A stretch of DNA of 64,000 nt from Bacillus vallismortis (GCF_004116955.1 NZ_CP026362.1:1776501-1840500); one strand, 5' to 3'. Positions 29,034 to 40,445 are shown, counted from the stretch's first letter. Numbers and translations: made by a program. Notes: generated by a model not told the origin, from the sequence alone.

Positions 29034-29422
29034 TATTTCCCTCCTGTTAATACGGTCTTCAGCGAATTAAATTTACCGTTCATTCTTTGAACTAAAGCTT
29101 GATAGTTGATTTGGTTTTGCGCCAATTCTGTCATTTCTTTGTCGACATCAACATTGTTTCCGTTTTGCTGGTACGATGTATCCGCGCTCGTTACAATTGA
29201 ATAATTCGAATCAGTATCAGAAAAATCAACATGACGATAGTCTGTTTTTGTCGCTTCAAGACGCGAGGATTCTTGATTCAATAAATTTTGGAAAGAGACT
29301 TTTTTTGCCTTATAGTTCGGTGTATCTATATTGGCGATATTATTAGTTATGACTTTTTGCTTAATATTCGCTCTGCTCAAGGCATTTTCAAGATTTTGTA
29401 TCGTTCCAGAAAATAAGCTCAA
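29033..29422 (-). CDS. flgB: Flagellar rod protein FlgB
   Basis: First gene of the fla/che operon, a 129-residue proximal rod protein with the motif ALSRANIKQKVITNNIANIDTP and the C-terminal segment LAQNQINYQALVQRMN. TTG 29422 is the start: GGAGGT lies seven bases upstream, while an in-frame GTG at 29428 is only two bases from that site. The operon control region lies directly upstream. Confidence 0.95.
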   Translation of the reverse strand: MSLFSGTIQNLENALSRANIKQKVITNNIANIDTPNYKAKKVSFQNLLNQESSRLEATKTDYRHVDFSDTDSNYSIVTSADTSYQQNGNNVDVDKEMTELAQNQINYQALVQRMNGKFNSLKTVLTGGK

Positions 29423-29492
29423 ATCCACTTACCTCCATTTCAGTTTTTTTCAACCTCAATATCCTTGTCGAGAATTGTAAAACTATATGCTT

Positions 29493-29521
29493 ATTGTAAG
29501 AAATAACAGGCATAAAGTCTA
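29493..29521 (-). promoter_or_regulatory. Candidate sigma-A promoter of fla/che
   Basis: TAGACT (29516-29521) and TACAAT (29493-29498, minus strand) with 17 bases between them. Predicted transcription would start about 64 bases before the flgB TTG. The -35 is a weak match, as expected for an activator-dependent promoter. Confidence 0.5.
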
Positions 29522-29566
29522 TGAAGTTCGTGTAAAAAAATGTCCTCACAATTATCTATTTTGTAA

Positions 29567-29584
29567 CTAGGTATATAGTCCTAG
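29567..29584. promoter_or_regulatory. Inverted repeat CTAGG-N8-CCTAG upstream of fla/che
   Basis: A perfect 5-bp inverted repeat with an 8-base AT spacer (TATATAGT). It sits about 46 bases upstream of the candidate sigma-A -35. This is a suitable position for an activator such as phosphorylated DegU with SwrA; the assignment is inference. Confidence 0.45.
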
Positions 29585-29642
29585 ATTATTAGAACTATGT
29601 TTTTCACCTTGATATAAGCCTGAAAATAGCAGAATTTCTGTT

Positions 29643-29669
29643 TTTTCGACATTTTTCTCAACTTTTTTA
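29643..29669 (-). promoter_or_regulatory. Candidate sigma-D promoter of fla/che
   Basis: TAAA (29666-29669) followed after exactly 15 bases by GTCGAAAA (29643-29650, minus strand). This matches the sigma-D pattern TAAA-N15-GCCGATAA at six of eight -10 positions. A sigma-D promoter upstream of the operon would create positive feedback through sigD. Confidence 0.45.
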
Positions 29670-29770
29670 AGCCATTTTTATGGGAATTGTTAGATTTATT
29701 AAAAATATGACAAAGAAAGACTTTCAACCCAGGAAATAAAGCTTATCAATTTCCTTTATTTGAGTATAAA

Positions 29771-29799
29771 AAAAGAACCCCTTTAAAGGAGTTCTTTTT
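29771..29799 (-). terminator. Terminator of the xerC-hslVU-codY operon
   Basis: On the minus strand AAGAACTCC and GGGGTTCTT pair around a TTTAAA loop, followed by a run of Ts before ATACT. It begins about seven bases after the codY stop codon. It separates codY from the fla/che control region. Confidence 0.85.
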
Positions 29800-29805
29800 C
29801 GATGA

Positions 29806-30585
29806 TTAATGAGATTTTAAATTTTCTAATTCAATTAGGAATTTGTTGTTAAGGACTTTAATATAAGTCCCTTTCATTCCTAATGATCTTGACTCGATGA
29901 CACCGGCGCTTTCCAGCTTTCTCAGTGCGTTAACAATAACAGAACGGGTAATGCCGACGCGGTCTGCGATTTTACTTGCAACGAGCAGGCCTTCGTTTCC
30001 GTCAAGCTCTTCAAAAATGTGCTCAATCGCTTCAAGCTCACTATAAGAAAGAGAGCTGATGGCCATTTGTACGACAGCTTTGCTTCTTGCTTCCTCTTCG
30101 ATTTCTTCTGCTTTTTCTCGCAAGATTTCCATTCCGACAACAGTTGCACCGTATTCTGCGAGAATTAAATCATCGTCATGAAATTGATCCTGTAAACGTG
30201 AAAGAATGAGCGTTCCTAATCTTTCTCCGCCTCCGATGATCGGTACGATTGTTGTTAAGCCAGCCTGGAACAGGTCTCTGTTCTCAACAGGGAAAGCGGT
30301 ATATTCACTATTAATATCCAAGTTAGAAGATGTTTCAGGCACATTAAACAGATTTTTTGTATACTCTTCAGGGAATTGACGATCTTCAAGCATTTTTTTC
30401 ATACGATCATTTTCGATTTGCTGGTTAATAGAATATCCAAGGAGTTTGCCTCTGCGGCTTACAACGAAAATATTGGAATCGATTACGTCCCGCAGCGTCT
30501 CCGCCATTTCCTTGAAGTTCACCGGTTTCCCTGCCGCAGCTTGCAGCATGGAGTTAATAATTCTTGTTTTTTGTAATAAAGCCAT
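29806..30585 (-). CDS. codY: GTP-sensing global transcription repressor CodY
   Basis: 259 residues. An N-terminal GAF domain that binds branched-chain amino acids is linked to a C-terminal winged helix-turn-helix ([29 protein letters not shown]). CodY represses amino-acid uptake and synthesis, competence and motility genes when nutrients and GTP are abundant; it is known to bind the fla/che promoter that lies directly downstream here. It follows hslU by 39 bases. AGGAGG precedes the ATG. Confidence 0.98.
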   Translation of the reverse strand: MALLQKTRIINSMLQAAAGKPVNFKEMAETLRDVIDSNIFVVSRRGKLLGYSINQQIENDRMKKMLEDRQFPEEYTKNLFNVPETSSNLDINSEYTAFPVENRDLFQAGLTTIVPIIGGGERLGTLILSRLQDQFHDDDLILAEYGATVVGMEILREKAEEIEEEARSKAVVQMAISSLSYSELEAIEHIFEELDGNEGLLVASKIADRVGITRSVIVNALRKLESAGVIESRSLGMKGTYIKVLNNKFLIELENLKSH

Positions 30586-30624
30586 GATAAATAATCCTCC
30601 TAAATATTCCTCATATTAAATTTT

Positions 30625-32028
30625 TCACAATATAAATTGACTTAAATCTTTGTTTTTGGCTATCGTTCCGAGCTTATCTTCGACATACTGCGGTGTAATT
30701 GTTATTTTCTCCATTGTTACATCAGGAGCTTCAAACGACAGGTCTTCTAATAGGCGTTCAAGTATTGTATGAAGGCGTCTCGCACCGATATTGTCTGTGT
30801 CCTGGTTCACATGATACGCTACTTCAGCAATCTTATGAATAGCTTCGTCAGAAAATTCAAGAGATATACCTTCTGTCTGCAATAATGCCTGATATTGTTT
30901 CAGCAGCGCATTATCCGGCTCCACTAAAATTCTCACAAAATCGTGAACCGTGAGTTTGCTCAGTTCTACACGAATCGGGAAACGCCCCTGCAGCTCAGGA
31001 ATCAAATCAGATGGTTTGGCCATATGAAACGCTCCTGCTGCAATAAATAACACATGGTCTGTTTTCACCGAACCGTATTTAGTGACAACGGTAGAACCCT
31101 CTACGATTGGGAGGATATCCCGCTGAACACCTTCTCTTGATACATCGGCAGAGGATGACGCGCCGCCGTTTTTTGCAATTTTATCAATCTCGTCGATAAA
31201 GATAATTCCGCTCTCTTCTGCTCTCTGAACAGCTTCCTGGCCGACTTCATCCATATCGATAAGCTTACTTGCTTCTTCATTCGTCAGGACTTTTCTCGCT
31301 TCTCTGACTGTCATTTTACGCCGTTTCTTCTTCTTTGGCATTAATCCGCTTAGCGCGTCCTGCATATTCATGCCCATCTGCTCCATACCCGAGCCCTGCA
31401 GCATGTCAAACATAGAAGGCTGCTGTTCTTCGACTTCTACTGTTACATAGTGGTCTTCTAGCTCTCCTAAAGCCAGCTGATGCGCCATGCGCTTTCTTTT
31501 TTCTTCAATGTTTGCTTCTTCCTGGCTCTCCGCTTCATCTTCGCCACTTGGCTGGTTGCCGCCAAAAAACATTTCAAACGGATTTTTAACGCCAGATTGT
31601 TTTTTCTTTCCAGGAACTAGCAGGCGTACAATGCGCTTATTTGCATTCTCTTCAGCCTGATCCTTTACTTCATTGATTTTTTCTTCTTTTATAAGCCGAA
31701 CAGAAGTCTCCACAAGGTCTCTGACCATTGATTCAACATCTCTGCCTACATAGCCGACTTCGGTAAATTTTGTTGCTTCAATTTTGATAAATGGCGCACC
31801 TGAGAGCTTGGCGATTCGTCTGGCAATTTCAGTTTTTCCAACGCCGGTAGGCCCCATCATTAAAATGTTTTTCGGAACGACTTCATCCTTCAATTTTTCA
31901 TCTAGAAGACTTCTTCTATAGCGGTTTCTTAATGCCACGGCGACAGCTTTTTTCGCGTTTTGCTGACCGACAATATATTGGTCTAACCGATCTACAATCT
32001 GCCTTGGTGTTAACGGTTTATTTTCCAT
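30625..32028 (-). CDS. hslU: ATP-dependent protease ATPase subunit HslU (ClpY)
   Basis: 467-residue AAA+ unfoldase that feeds substrates to HslV. Walker A GPTGVGKT (59-66), the pore motif GYVGRDVES (near 90), an intermediate domain with a charged insert, Walker [13 protein letters not shown], the sensor arginine segment ([15 protein letters not shown]) and the C-terminal DLSQFIL tail that activates HslV are visible. ATG 32028 ([10 protein letters not shown]) is the start; the open frame continues upstream into hslV without similarity. Confidence 0.97.
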   Translation of the reverse strand: MENKPLTPRQIVDRLDQYIVGQQNAKKAVAVALRNRYRRSLLDEKLKDEVVPKNILMMGPTGVGKTEIARRIAKLSGAPFIKIEATKFTEVGYVGRDVESMVRDLVETSVRLIKEEKINEVKDQAEENANKRIVRLLVPGKKKQSGVKNPFEMFFGGNQPSGEDEAESQEEANIEEKRKRMAHQLALGELEDHYVTVEVEEQQPSMFDMLQGSGMEQMGMNMQDALSGLMPKKKKRRKMTVREARKVLTNEEASKLIDMDEVGQEAVQRAEESGIIFIDEIDKIAKNGGASSSADVSREGVQRDILPIVEGSTVVTKYGSVKTDHVLFIAAGAFHMAKPSDLIPELQGRFPIRVELSKLTVHDFVRILVEPDNALLKQYQALLQTEGISLEFSDEAIHKIAEVAYHVNQDTDNIGARRLHTILERLLEDLSFEAPDVTMEKITITPQYVEDKLGTIAKNKDLSQFIL

Positions 32029-32044
32029 GCGCCTCAAGTCCTTT

Positions 32045-32590
32045 CTATTCAAGTTCTTCCAGTATGATTTGATCGTTCGTGTAAACACAAATTTCGCCCG
32101 CTGTTTCTAACGCGGCTCTGGCAATTTCACTTGCAGACATATTTTCACCGGCATGTTTTTTCAAAGCTCTCCCGGCCGCTAAAGCGTAATTGCCTCCTGA
32201 TCCAATCGCGAGAATGCCGTCATCTGGTTCGATTACCTCGCCTGTTCCCGATACAAGCAGCAAAGTATCCTGGTTCATAACGATTAGCATGGCTTCAAGC
32301 TTTCTAAGCACTTTATCGCTGCGCCATTCCTTTGCAAGCTCAACAGCGGCTCGTTTTAAGTTGCCATTATACTCTTCAAGTTTAGCTTCAAACTTTTCAA
32401 ATAAAGTGAAAGCGTCTGCAACAGATCCCGCAAACCCAGCAAGAACCTTGCCGTTAAACAGTTTTCTCACTTTTCTTGCAGTGTGTTTCATGACAACAGC
32501 CTGACCGAATGTTACTTGGCCGTCTCCGGACATAGCACTTCGTCCCTTATGCTGCACGGCAAATATTGTGGTCGCATGAAAAGATGACAT
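32045..32590 (-). CDS. hslV: Protease subunit HslV (ClpQ) with N-terminal serine
   Basis: 181-residue proteasome-like peptidase of the HslUV (CodWX) complex. It begins [16 protein letters not shown]: after Met removal the first residue is serine, where most HslV proteins have threonine as nucleophile. B. subtilis is reported to use this N-terminal serine. The Ntn-fold segments [19 protein letters not shown] and [19 protein letters not shown] are normal. It lies between xerC and hslU. Confidence 0.97.
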   Translation of the reverse strand: MSSFHATTIFAVQHKGRSAMSGDGQVTFGQAVVMKHTARKVRKLFNGKVLAGFAGSVADAFTLFEKFEAKLEEYNGNLKRAAVELAKEWRSDKVLRKLEAMLIVMNQDTLLLVSGTGEVIEPDDGILAIGSGGNYALAAGRALKKHAGENMSASEIARAALETAGEICVYTNDQIILEELE

Positions 32591-32602
32591 AAGAGGCCTC
32601 CT

Positions 32603-33517
32603 TTAATTTTTCTTAAAAGCTCTTGGATGGTGAGACATATATGTGTTTCTCAACATTTCCTTCGAAACGTGCGTGTATATCTGTGTCGAAGACAGATTGG
32701 AATGCCCGAGCAGCTCTTGAACGCTTCTCAAATCTGCTCCTTCGTTTAACAGATGAGTGGCGAACGTATGTCGAAGCATATGCGGATGGATATGTAAAGT
32801 ACCGGACGCTTTTTGAACCAGCCCGCTTAAAATATGCCTGATGCCTCGGGCTGTAAGCGGTCCGCCTCTTTGATTCACGAATAATAGATCATGAGGTTCT
32901 TTTGCTTTCATCAGCAAGCACTGTCTTCCGCTATTCATATATAACTTCAACGCTTCGCGGGCGTAAGACCCAAAGGGGATATAGCGTTGCTTCTTGCCCT
33001 TACCGTGAACAAGCACAGTGTCCATAAATAAATCAACATTGTTAACAGTTATCGAACAGCATTCACTGACCCTCATTCCGGTGGCATAGAGAAGCTCCAA
33101 CAACGCTTGATCCCTCATTCCGGCCGGCTGGCTTATATCTGAAACTTCAAACAGCTCCTCAAGCTCTTTTTGATATAGAAACTTCGGTATCCGTTTTTCT
33201 TGTTTCGGCAGATGAACAAGCTGAAACGGATTTTCTTCAACAAGCTTTTCCCGCATCAGAAACTTATAAAAGCTTCTTAATGCAGATATCTTTTTGCTTA
33301 TCGTTCTTCTCGATAAACCTTTTTCATAGGCTTCAGTCAAAAAAATCCTAGTATCCTGATATGCAGCTTCTTCAAATCCATTTATACCTTGAACGCGCAG
33401 AAAAGTCTCGAATTCTTCAATTGAATCCACATAATTCACAATAGTATATTGTGAATAATTTTTTTCAATTTGTAAATATTCAACGAATAACTTTACGAAA
33501 TTCTTAACATTCTCCAT
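32603..33517 (-). CDS. xerC: Tyrosine recombinase XerC (CodV)
   Basis: 304-residue site-specific recombinase that, with XerD (RipX), resolves chromosome dimers at dif. The N-terminal SAM-like DNA-binding domain (YLQIEKNYSQYTIVNYVDSI) is followed by a catalytic domain with Arg in ATGMRVSE, the HMLRHTFATHLL box (His, Arg), LGHSNLSSTQIYTHV (His and the nucleophile Tyr). ATG 33517 is chosen; the longer frame has no similarity. It is the first gene of the operon ending in codY. Confidence 0.97.
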   Translation of the reverse strand: MENVKNFVKLFVEYLQIEKNYSQYTIVNYVDSIEEFETFLRVQGINGFEEAAYQDTRIFLTEAYEKGLSRRTISKKISALRSFYKFLMREKLVEENPFQLVHLPKQEKRIPKFLYQKELEELFEVSDISQPAGMRDQALLELLYATGMRVSECCSITVNNVDLFMDTVLVHGKGKKQRYIPFGSYAREALKLYMNSGRQCLLMKAKEPHDLLFVNQRGGPLTARGIRHILSGLVQKASGTLHIHPHMLRHTFATHLLNEGADLRSVQELLGHSNLSSTQIYTHVSKEMLRNTYMSHHPRAFKKN

Positions 33518-33546
33518 GCCTAAACCTCCCCAGAAAGGGCTTTTAA

Positions 33547-33576
33547 ATGGTATCACAAATCGCGTTCAGGTTGCAA
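33547..33576 (-). promoter_or_regulatory. Extended -10 promoter of xerC-hslVU-codY
   Basis: TTGCAA (33571-33576) and TACCAT (33547-33552, minus strand) with 18 bases between, and TG one base before the -10 hexamer (TGATACCAT), an extended -10 element. It lies in the 66-bp gap after trmFO. Confidence 0.6.
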
Positions 33577-33583
33577 TCAATAC

Positions 33584-34891
33584 CTATATTGTTTTCGAAA
33601 TTGTTTGAATTGTCTCAATTGCACGGTTCGCGTATTGTTCATTCCGCTCTTTTTTATTTTTAATTTTAACAGGCAATTCTTTCAAAAGCCCAAAGTTCGC
33701 ATTCATCGGCTGAAAGTTCTTCTGGTTTGTTGTTGTAATATAGTGAGCCATACTGCCTATTGCTGTTTCCTGAGGGAAAGTGACCAGCTCTTCTCCTAGT
33801 ACAAGTTTAGCCGCATTAATGCCTGCAATGAGTCCTGATGCAGCTGATTCCACGTACCCTTCTACACCCGTCATTTGGCCTGCAAAGAACAAATCAGTGC
33901 GGTTTTTAAATTGATAAGTCGGCTTTAACAGGCTTGGAGAGTTAATAAATGTATTTCTGTGCATTACGCCATATCTGACGATTTCTACATTTTCCAGCCC
34001 CGGAATCAATTTGAGAACTTCCTTTTGGTCTCCCCATTTTAAATGAGTCTGGAACCCTACAATATTATAGAGTGTCCCTGCAGCATCATCCTGTCTGAGC
34101 TGAACAACAGCATAAGGACGTTTTCCTGTAACAGGATGCTCTAATCCAACCGGCTTCATCGGTCCGAAAAGCATTGTTTTCTTTCCGCGTTTTGCCATTA
34201 CTTCAATCGGCATGCATCCTTCAAAGAAAATTTCTTTTTCAAATTCTTTTAAAGGAACTGTTTCTGCTGATGTTAATGCTTCATGAAAACGGTCAAACTC
34301 TTCTTCTGTCATCGGGCAGTTTAAGTACGCCGCTTCACCTTTATCATAACGGGATTTCAAGTATACTTTATCCATATCAAGGCTGTCTTTTTCTACAATT
34401 GGCGCCGCTGCGTCATAAAAATATAAATAGTCTTCTCCTGTCAGCTCTTTCAGCTGGGCAGACAGCGATTCAGACGTTAACGGTCCTGTCGCGATAATTG
34501 TTGGACCTTCTGGAATTTCTGTCACTTCTTCATTCATAACGGTTACGTTCGGATGGTTTTTTACCCGATTTGTCACGCTTGCGGCAAATTCATGTCGGTC
34601 TACCGCGAGAGCACCGCCGGCAGGCACCGAACATTCGTCAGCAGCCGCGATGATTGCTGAGTCTAGCACCCGCATTTCTTCCTTTAATACACCGACAGCA
34701 TTAGCAAGTGTGTTGGAGCGCAGAGAGTTGCTGCACACCAGTTCGGCAAATTTATCTGTATGGTGAGCAGGCGTTTGTTTAACAGGACGCATTTCATATA
34801 ATTTGACTTGAATTCCCCGTTTAGCAAGCTGCCAAGCCGCTTCACTTCCTGCGAGTCCGGCTCCGATTACATTCACTGTTTGTTGGTTCAT
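33584..34891 (-). CDS. trmFO: tRNA uracil-54 methyltransferase TrmFO (folate/FAD-dependent)
   Basis: 435-residue FAD protein that makes m5U54 (ribothymidine) in tRNA using methylene-tetrahydrofolate, formerly Gid. The N-terminal FAD-binding [10 protein letters not shown] (10-19), the CSNSLRSN segment with the catalytic-region Cys53, and [20 protein letters not shown] near the C-terminus are typical. It follows topA, with a hairpin between them. Confidence 0.97.
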   Translation of the reverse strand: MNQQTVNVIGAGLAGSEAAWQLAKRGIQVKLYEMRPVKQTPAHHTDKFAELVCSNSLRSNTLANAVGVLKEEMRVLDSAIIAAADECSVPAGGALAVDRHEFAASVTNRVKNHPNVTVMNEEVTEIPEGPTIIATGPLTSESLSAQLKELTGEDYLYFYDAAAPIVEKDSLDMDKVYLKSRYDKGEAAYLNCPMTEEEFDRFHEALTSAETVPLKEFEKEIFFEGCMPIEVMAKRGKKTMLFGPMKPVGLEHPVTGKRPYAVVQLRQDDAAGTLYNIVGFQTHLKWGDQKEVLKLIPGLENVEIVRYGVMHRNTFINSPSLLKPTYQFKNRTDLFFAGQMTGVEGYVESAASGLIAGINAAKLVLGEELVTFPQETAIGSMAHYITTTNQKNFQPMNANFGLLKELPVKIKNKKERNEQYANRAIETIQTISKTI

Positions 34892-34943
34892 CTTTCACAT
34901 CTCCTAGTTTATTATTCAAGGTCTTCTTTTAACACACAAAGAA

Positions 34944-34965
34944 GGTGAGCAAGACCCTGCTCACC
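34944..34965 (-). terminator. Hairpin after topA
   Basis: GGTGAGCA pairs with TGCTCACC (8 bp, 6-base loop) just after the topA stop, followed on the minus strand by TTCTTTGTGTG. The T-run is weak, so it may be a leaky terminator before trmFO. Confidence 0.5.
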
Positions 34966-34966
34966 G

Positions 34967-37042
34967 CTACTTCTGTGGTTCTTCCTTATAATCGCATTCC
35001 ACGCATTGGACTTGTATGCCTTTTTTGAGTTTTTTCTCGACGAGCATTTTTCCGCATTTCGGGCATTTTCGTTCAATTGGTTTGTCCCAGGAAACGAATT
35101 CACATTCCGGATAACGGTCACAACCGTAAAAAATCCGTTTCTTTTTCGATTTTCGTTCAACAATATTTCCTTCACCGCAGCTCGGGCACTTCACGCCGAT
35201 TTGTTTCACAATCGGTTTTGTATTCCGGCAGTCCGGGAAATTGGAGCAAGCTAAGAATTTACCGTATCGGCCCATTTTATATACCATTGGGGAACTGCAC
35301 AGTTCACAATCTTCCCCTGCGTATTCAGGCTCGATTTCAACTTCTTTCATTTCCGCTTCAGCTTTTTTCACGCGTTTTTCAAAATCGGCGTAGAAGTTAT
35401 CAATAATCTTAACCCATTCGGTATCGCCTTCTTCAACATAATCAAGGTCTTTTTCCATTTTCGCTGTAAATTCAACGTTAATGATTTCAGGGAAAAATTC
35501 CATCATCGAGTCTAATACAATTTGCCCCAGTTCTGTTGGAACAAAACGTTTATTATCCAAAGACACGTAGCCGCGCCGCTGAATGGTATCAAGCGTCGGA
35601 GCATATGTGGAAGGACGGCCGATACCGAGTTCTTCCATGGTTTTCACGAGCCTTGCTTCTGTATATCGCGGAGGAGGCTGGGTAAAATGCTGCTCCGGTT
35701 CTATATCTTTTGATAATACTGTGTCGCCTTCTTTTAAGTCAGGCAACATCCGGTTTTTTTCTTCCGTTTGGTCGTCTTTTCCTTCAACATACACCTTCAT
35801 AAACCCGGAAAACTTGACTTTACTTCCATTTGCACGAAATGTCAAACCATTGTTCCCCAGGTCGACACTCATTGTGTCGAGAACTGCAGGTGCCATTTGG
35901 CTGGCAACAAAGCGTTCCCAAATTAATTTATACAATCTCATCTGATCTCTGCCGAGTACTGCTTTTAATTCACTAGGTTTTCTGAGAACCGATGTCGGAC
36001 GGATGGCTTCGTGGGCATCCTGAGCATTTTCATTCTTTTTCGCAGGTTTTCGTTTGCCGCCTAAAAACTCTTTGCCGTATGCCTGATCAATAAATGCAGC
36101 AGCTTCATCAACCGCTGTATTTGAAATGCGGGTTGAATCCGTTCTCATATATGTGATCAAACCGACTGTTCCTTCTCTTCCAAGATCGATTCCTTCATAT
36201 AATTGCTGTGCAATCATCATCGTTTTCTTCGCTCTGAAATTGAGTTTGCGAGCCGCTTCCTGCTGCAGGGTGGAAGTGGTAAAAGGCAAGGCTGGATTAC
36301 GTTTCCGTTCCTTTTTCGTTACTTTTTCAACTGTATATTTATTGCCTTTGAGCTGAGAAAGAATGTCTTTTACGTCTGCTTCACTATTTAATGGAAGTTT
36401 TTTGCCGTTTTTTCCGAAAAAGCCCGCCTCGAACGATTCCTTTCCTTTTAAAAACGTACCGCCTATTGTCCAATATTCCTCCGGCTTAAAGTCGTTAATT
36501 TCCTTTTCACGGTCAATAATCAAACGGAGGGCAACGGATTGGACGCGGCCTGCGCTAAGTCCTTTCTTGACTTTTTTCCATAGAATAGGACTGATTTTAT
36601 ATCCTACAAGCCTGTCTAAAACACGTCTCGCCTGCTGTGCATCCACTAAATCCATATTGATCATGCGGGGATGCTTAAACGATTCCTTAATGGCGTCTTT
36701 TGTAATTTCGTTAAACACCACCCGGCAGTCTGAATCGAGATCTAAATCAAGGCTGTGCGCCAAGTGCCATGCAATCGCTTCCCCTTCTCTGTCGGGGTCG
36801 GCCGCGAGATAGACTTTTTTCGCTTTTTTCGCAGCCGTTTTCAGCTCTTTTAATACCGGGCCTTTGCCTCGAATGGTAATATATTTCGGCTCGAAATTCT
36901 GTTCTATGTCAACTCCCATTTGACTTTTTGGGAGATCCCGGACATGTCCCATTGATGCTTTCACTTTATATTTTTTACCTAAGTAACGTTCAATCGTTTT
37001 CGCCTTAGCAGGCGATTCCACGATGACTAGATAATCAGACAT
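34967..37042 (-). CDS. topA: DNA topoisomerase I
   Basis: 691-residue type IA topoisomerase that relaxes negative supercoils. The TOPRIM domain starts with [15 protein letters not shown], and [16 protein letters not shown] carries the acidic metal ligands. The catalytic tyrosine is in [14 protein letters not shown]. Three C-terminal zinc-ribbon modules with paired cysteines follow (CELC/CSNFPDC, CPSC/CDRYPEC, CPKC/CVEC). ATG 37042 is chosen because GAGGGGG lies six bases before it and directly abuts the alternative ATG 37048. Confidence 0.98.
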   Translation of the reverse strand: MSDYLVIVESPAKAKTIERYLGKKYKVKASMGHVRDLPKSQMGVDIEQNFEPKYITIRGKGPVLKELKTAAKKAKKVYLAADPDREGEAIAWHLAHSLDLDLDSDCRVVFNEITKDAIKESFKHPRMINMDLVDAQQARRVLDRLVGYKISPILWKKVKKGLSAGRVQSVALRLIIDREKEINDFKPEEYWTIGGTFLKGKESFEAGFFGKNGKKLPLNSEADVKDILSQLKGNKYTVEKVTKKERKRNPALPFTTSTLQQEAARKLNFRAKKTMMIAQQLYEGIDLGREGTVGLITYMRTDSTRISNTAVDEAAAFIDQAYGKEFLGGKRKPAKKNENAQDAHEAIRPTSVLRKPSELKAVLGRDQMRLYKLIWERFVASQMAPAVLDTMSVDLGNNGLTFRANGSKVKFSGFMKVYVEGKDDQTEEKNRMLPDLKEGDTVLSKDIEPEQHFTQPPPRYTEARLVKTMEELGIGRPSTYAPTLDTIQRRGYVSLDNKRFVPTELGQIVLDSMMEFFPEIINVEFTAKMEKDLDYVEEGDTEWVKIIDNFYADFEKRVKKAEAEMKEVEIEPEYAGEDCELCSSPMVYKMGRYGKFLACSNFPDCRNTKPIVKQIGVKCPSCGEGNIVERKSKKKRIFYGCDRYPECEFVSWDKPIERKCPKCGKMLVEKKLKKGIQVQCVECDYKEEPQK

Positions 37043-37228
37043 TTTCATCCCCCTCAAGAGGTGTTCTCTCTCTTTTCAAGTATTTCAATCTTATTTTTAC
37101 TGCTGTCTTTATTTGGCTTCCAACATTTCATTCTTTATGATGAACATTATTATTTAAATAGAAAACAATATGCAACTTCAAATCCTCACTATTATTAAAT
37201 ATTACAACGCCATTTGTCAAACGATAAT

Positions 37229-38122
37229 TCAAAAGGGTTCCGTATATTGAACGTTTCTCTCAGGAAGCTCCTCGAAAATATCCTCTGCTGACCATATGGC
37301 TTTAGCCCCCTGCTGGATCAGTTTTATAGGACCTCCGGCGTAAGGATCAAATAATGAACCGGGTACGGCAAAAACTTCTCTCCCTTGTTCCAGTGCTTGA
37401 TATGCAGTAATCAGAGAACCGCTTTTTTCTTTGCCCTGCACGACAATAACGCCTTCACTTAATCCGCTGATGATACGATTTCTCATAGGAAAATGCCATT
37501 TTTGGGGTTTCGTTTCAGGTGGATGCTCTGACAGAAGGATATGGTGTTTCGCCATGTGATCTGCTAACTGAAGGTTTTCGCGGGGATAAATGTGTTGAAA
37601 TCCCCCTGCAATAACGCCGATTGTCCGCCCCTTCGCCTTAATGCTTGCCGCATGGGACATTCCGTCTATCCCAGACGCCAGCCCGCTGACAATCACCCAC
37701 TCTTTGCGGCAAAGCTCTTTTGTAAGGTGGTTAACAACATGTATCCCATAAGCTGTTGGATTTCTTGTCCCTACAATTCCAATTTTCCTCCCTTGAGAAA
37801 GAAGGGCCATATCACCCTTTGCAAACAGGACGGCGGGGGGATCATAAATCGTTTTCAGCCAGAAAGGATATTGTTTAGAAGAAATCGGGATGGGGATAAT
37901 GCCTTGCCCACGGTAAGCAGCAAGTACACGCTGAAGCTTTGGATAATGTTCTTCAATTTTGTTCTTTAATGCAGCTGCCTTTTCTTTATCGCGAGTAACA
38001 GTTTCTAAAACAGGTGATGTCAGCGACATAGATGCATCGGCTTTCCACCATTTTAATAGAAGAGATGGGGATAATAGTTGATTGATTCTGCAGATCATTA
38101 AACAGGCAGCGGCCTGATCCAA
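37229..38122 (-). CDS. dprA: DNA processing protein DprA (Smf)
   Basis: 297 residues. DprA loads RecA on incoming single strands during natural transformation. The Rossmann-like core has GIVGTRNPTAYG, VSGLASGIDGMSHAAS, GGFQHIYPREN and FPMRNRIISGLS, and ends at EREVFAVPG-type and AIWSAEDIFEEL segments. The start is TTG 38122 with GGAGG eight bases upstream. It lies between sucD and topA, 60 bp after sucD; I could not make out clear ComK boxes. Confidence 0.96.
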   Translation of the reverse strand: MDQAAACLMICRINQLLSPSLLLKWWKADASMSLTSPVLETVTRDKEKAAALKNKIEEHYPKLQRVLAAYRGQGIIPIPISSKQYPFWLKTIYDPPAVLFAKGDMALLSQGRKIGIVGTRNPTAYGIHVVNHLTKELCRKEWVIVSGLASGIDGMSHAASIKAKGRTIGVIAGGFQHIYPRENLQLADHMAKHHILLSEHPPETKPQKWHFPMRNRIISGLSEGVIVVQGKEKSGSLITAYQALEQGREVFAVPGSLFDPYAGGPIKLIQQGAKAIWSAEDIFEELPERNVQYTEPF

Positions 38123-38153
38123 TATATTGACCTCCTTTTTGACAGAAAAAGCA

Positions 38154-38176
38154 GGAACAGCCTTGGCGGCTGTCCC
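38154..38176 (-). terminator. Terminator after sucCD
   Basis: On the minus strand GGGACAGCC and AGGCTGTTCC pair around a short loop, followed by TGCTTTTTCTG. It begins about six bases after the sucD stop codon and precedes the dprA ribosome-binding site. Confidence 0.75.
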
Positions 38177-38182
38177 TTTTTA

Positions 38183-39085
38183 TTAATGCGTTTTGCAAGT
38201 CTCGAACAAGTTTTTTTCTTTCAGCACCTTAATTAAGGTTTCACCCATTACAGAAGGTGTCTCTGCAACTTCGATACCGCATGCATTAAGGGTTTTGATT
38301 TTTTCATCAGCTGTACCTTTTCCGCCGGAAATAATGGCGCCGGCATGCCCCATGCGCTTCCCTGGCGGTGCTGTTTTACCACCGATAAAACCGACTACCG
38401 GTTTTGTCATGTTGGCTTTTACCCACTCTGCCGCTTCCTCTTCGGCAGTACCGCCGATTTCACCGATCATAATGACAGCATGTGTATCAGGATCTTCGTT
38501 AAACGCTTTTAAAACATCAATAAAATTTGTTCCATTTACAGGGTCGCCGCCGATTCCGACAGCTGTAGATTGTCCTACACCTGCTTCTGAAAGCTGATGC
38601 ACCGCTTCGTATGTTAATGTTCCTGAACGCGATACTACGCCTACATGGCCTTTTTTATGGATATATCCAGGCATAATGCCGATTTTACATTCTTCAGGCG
38701 TGATGACACCAGGGCAGTTCGGCCCTATCAATCTCGTTTTCTTGCCTTCCATAAAGCGTTTGACCTTTACCATATCCAGAACCGGGATATGTTCAGTGAT
38801 GCAGATCACAAGATCAAGCTCCGCATCTACCGCTTCCATAATCGCATCAGCTGCAAACGGTGCCGGCACATAAATAACAGACGCGTTAGCACCGGTCGTT
38901 TGAACTGCGTCAGCCACCGTATTAAATACAGGAACACCTTCCGCTTCAGTCCCGCCTTTTCCAGGTGTTACACCGCCTACGATATTTGTGCCGTATTCGA
39001 GCATCTGTTTCGTATGAAATAAAGCGGTAGAACCTGTAATTCCTTGCACAATAACTCTTGTATCTTTATTAATAAAAACACTCAT
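38183..39085 (-). CDS. sucD: Succinyl-CoA synthetase alpha subunit
   Basis: 300 residues, CoA-binding subunit of the TCA-cycle enzyme that converts succinyl-CoA to succinate with ATP or GTP formation. The Rossmann start ([22 protein letters not shown]), GPNCPGVI, and the phosphohistidine loop [10 protein letters not shown] with His247 are present. It lies 28 bases after sucC. Confidence 0.98.
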   Translation of the reverse strand: MSVFINKDTRVIVQGITGSTALFHTKQMLEYGTNIVGGVTPGKGGTEAEGVPVFNTVADAVQTTGANASVIYVPAPFAADAIMEAVDAELDLVICITEHIPVLDMVKVKRFMEGKKTRLIGPNCPGVITPEECKIGIMPGYIHKKGHVGVVSRSGTLTYEAVHQLSEAGVGQSTAVGIGGDPVNGTNFIDVLKAFNEDPDTHAVIMIGEIGGTAEEEAAEWVKANMTKPVVGFIGGKTAPPGKRMGHAGAIISGGKGTADEKIKTLNACGIEVAETPSVMGETLIKVLKEKNLFETCKTH

Positions 39086-39113
39086 TATCTGGTCCCCTGC
39101 CTTTCATTCTTTC

Positions 39114-40271
<1,158 letters not shown>

Positions 40272-40322
40272 TTCCCATCCTCCTAACTTATGTAACAAAA
40301 CTAAAATAGACTGCGCTTTCAT

Positions 40323-40350
40323 TCTATAATAATACTGGAAGAATTGTCTA
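40323..40350 (-). promoter_or_regulatory. Candidate promoter of sucCD
   Basis: TAGACA (40345-40350) and TATAGA (40323-40328, minus strand) with 16 bases between, in the 174-bp gap between ylqH and sucC. Both hexamers are only fair matches. Confidence 0.4.
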
Positions 40351-40445
40351 GAGTTCGATGCAAAATCTTTAAATCCTTCTAAACATTCAAACTTTTATTT
40401 TATTAAAAACATAAAATTTCAAACAGAGGATGGGGAATATTATTG

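Larger units (their letters stand above)
29423..29805 (-). promoter_or_regulatory. Control region of the fla/che operon
   Basis: A 383-bp AT-rich stretch between codY and flgB with no gene. It holds the codY terminator at its codY end, a sigma-D-like site at 29643-29669, an inverted repeat at 29567-29584, a sigma-A-like site at 29493-29521 and a leader of about 60 bases before flgB. In B. subtilis this operon is known to be read by sigma A and sigma D and controlled by DegU with SwrA and by CodY; which bases they contact here is not shown by sequence alone. Confidence 0.8.

Noticed and set aside
29600..29640. CodY box near ATTTTCAG in the fla/che region
   Set aside because: Only about nine of fifteen positions fit the CodY motif, too weak in AT-rich DNA to call a site, although CodY is known to bind this region.
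34912..35175. Minus-strand open frame of 87 codons at the end of topA
   Set aside because: It lies in another frame of the topA zinc-ribbon region and repeats its basic composition; no independent start signals.
38123..38182. ComK boxes before dprA
   Set aside because: dprA is competence-controlled in B. subtilis, but I could not find two properly spaced AAAA-N5-TTTT boxes in the short gap; the A/T runs there belong to the sucD terminator.
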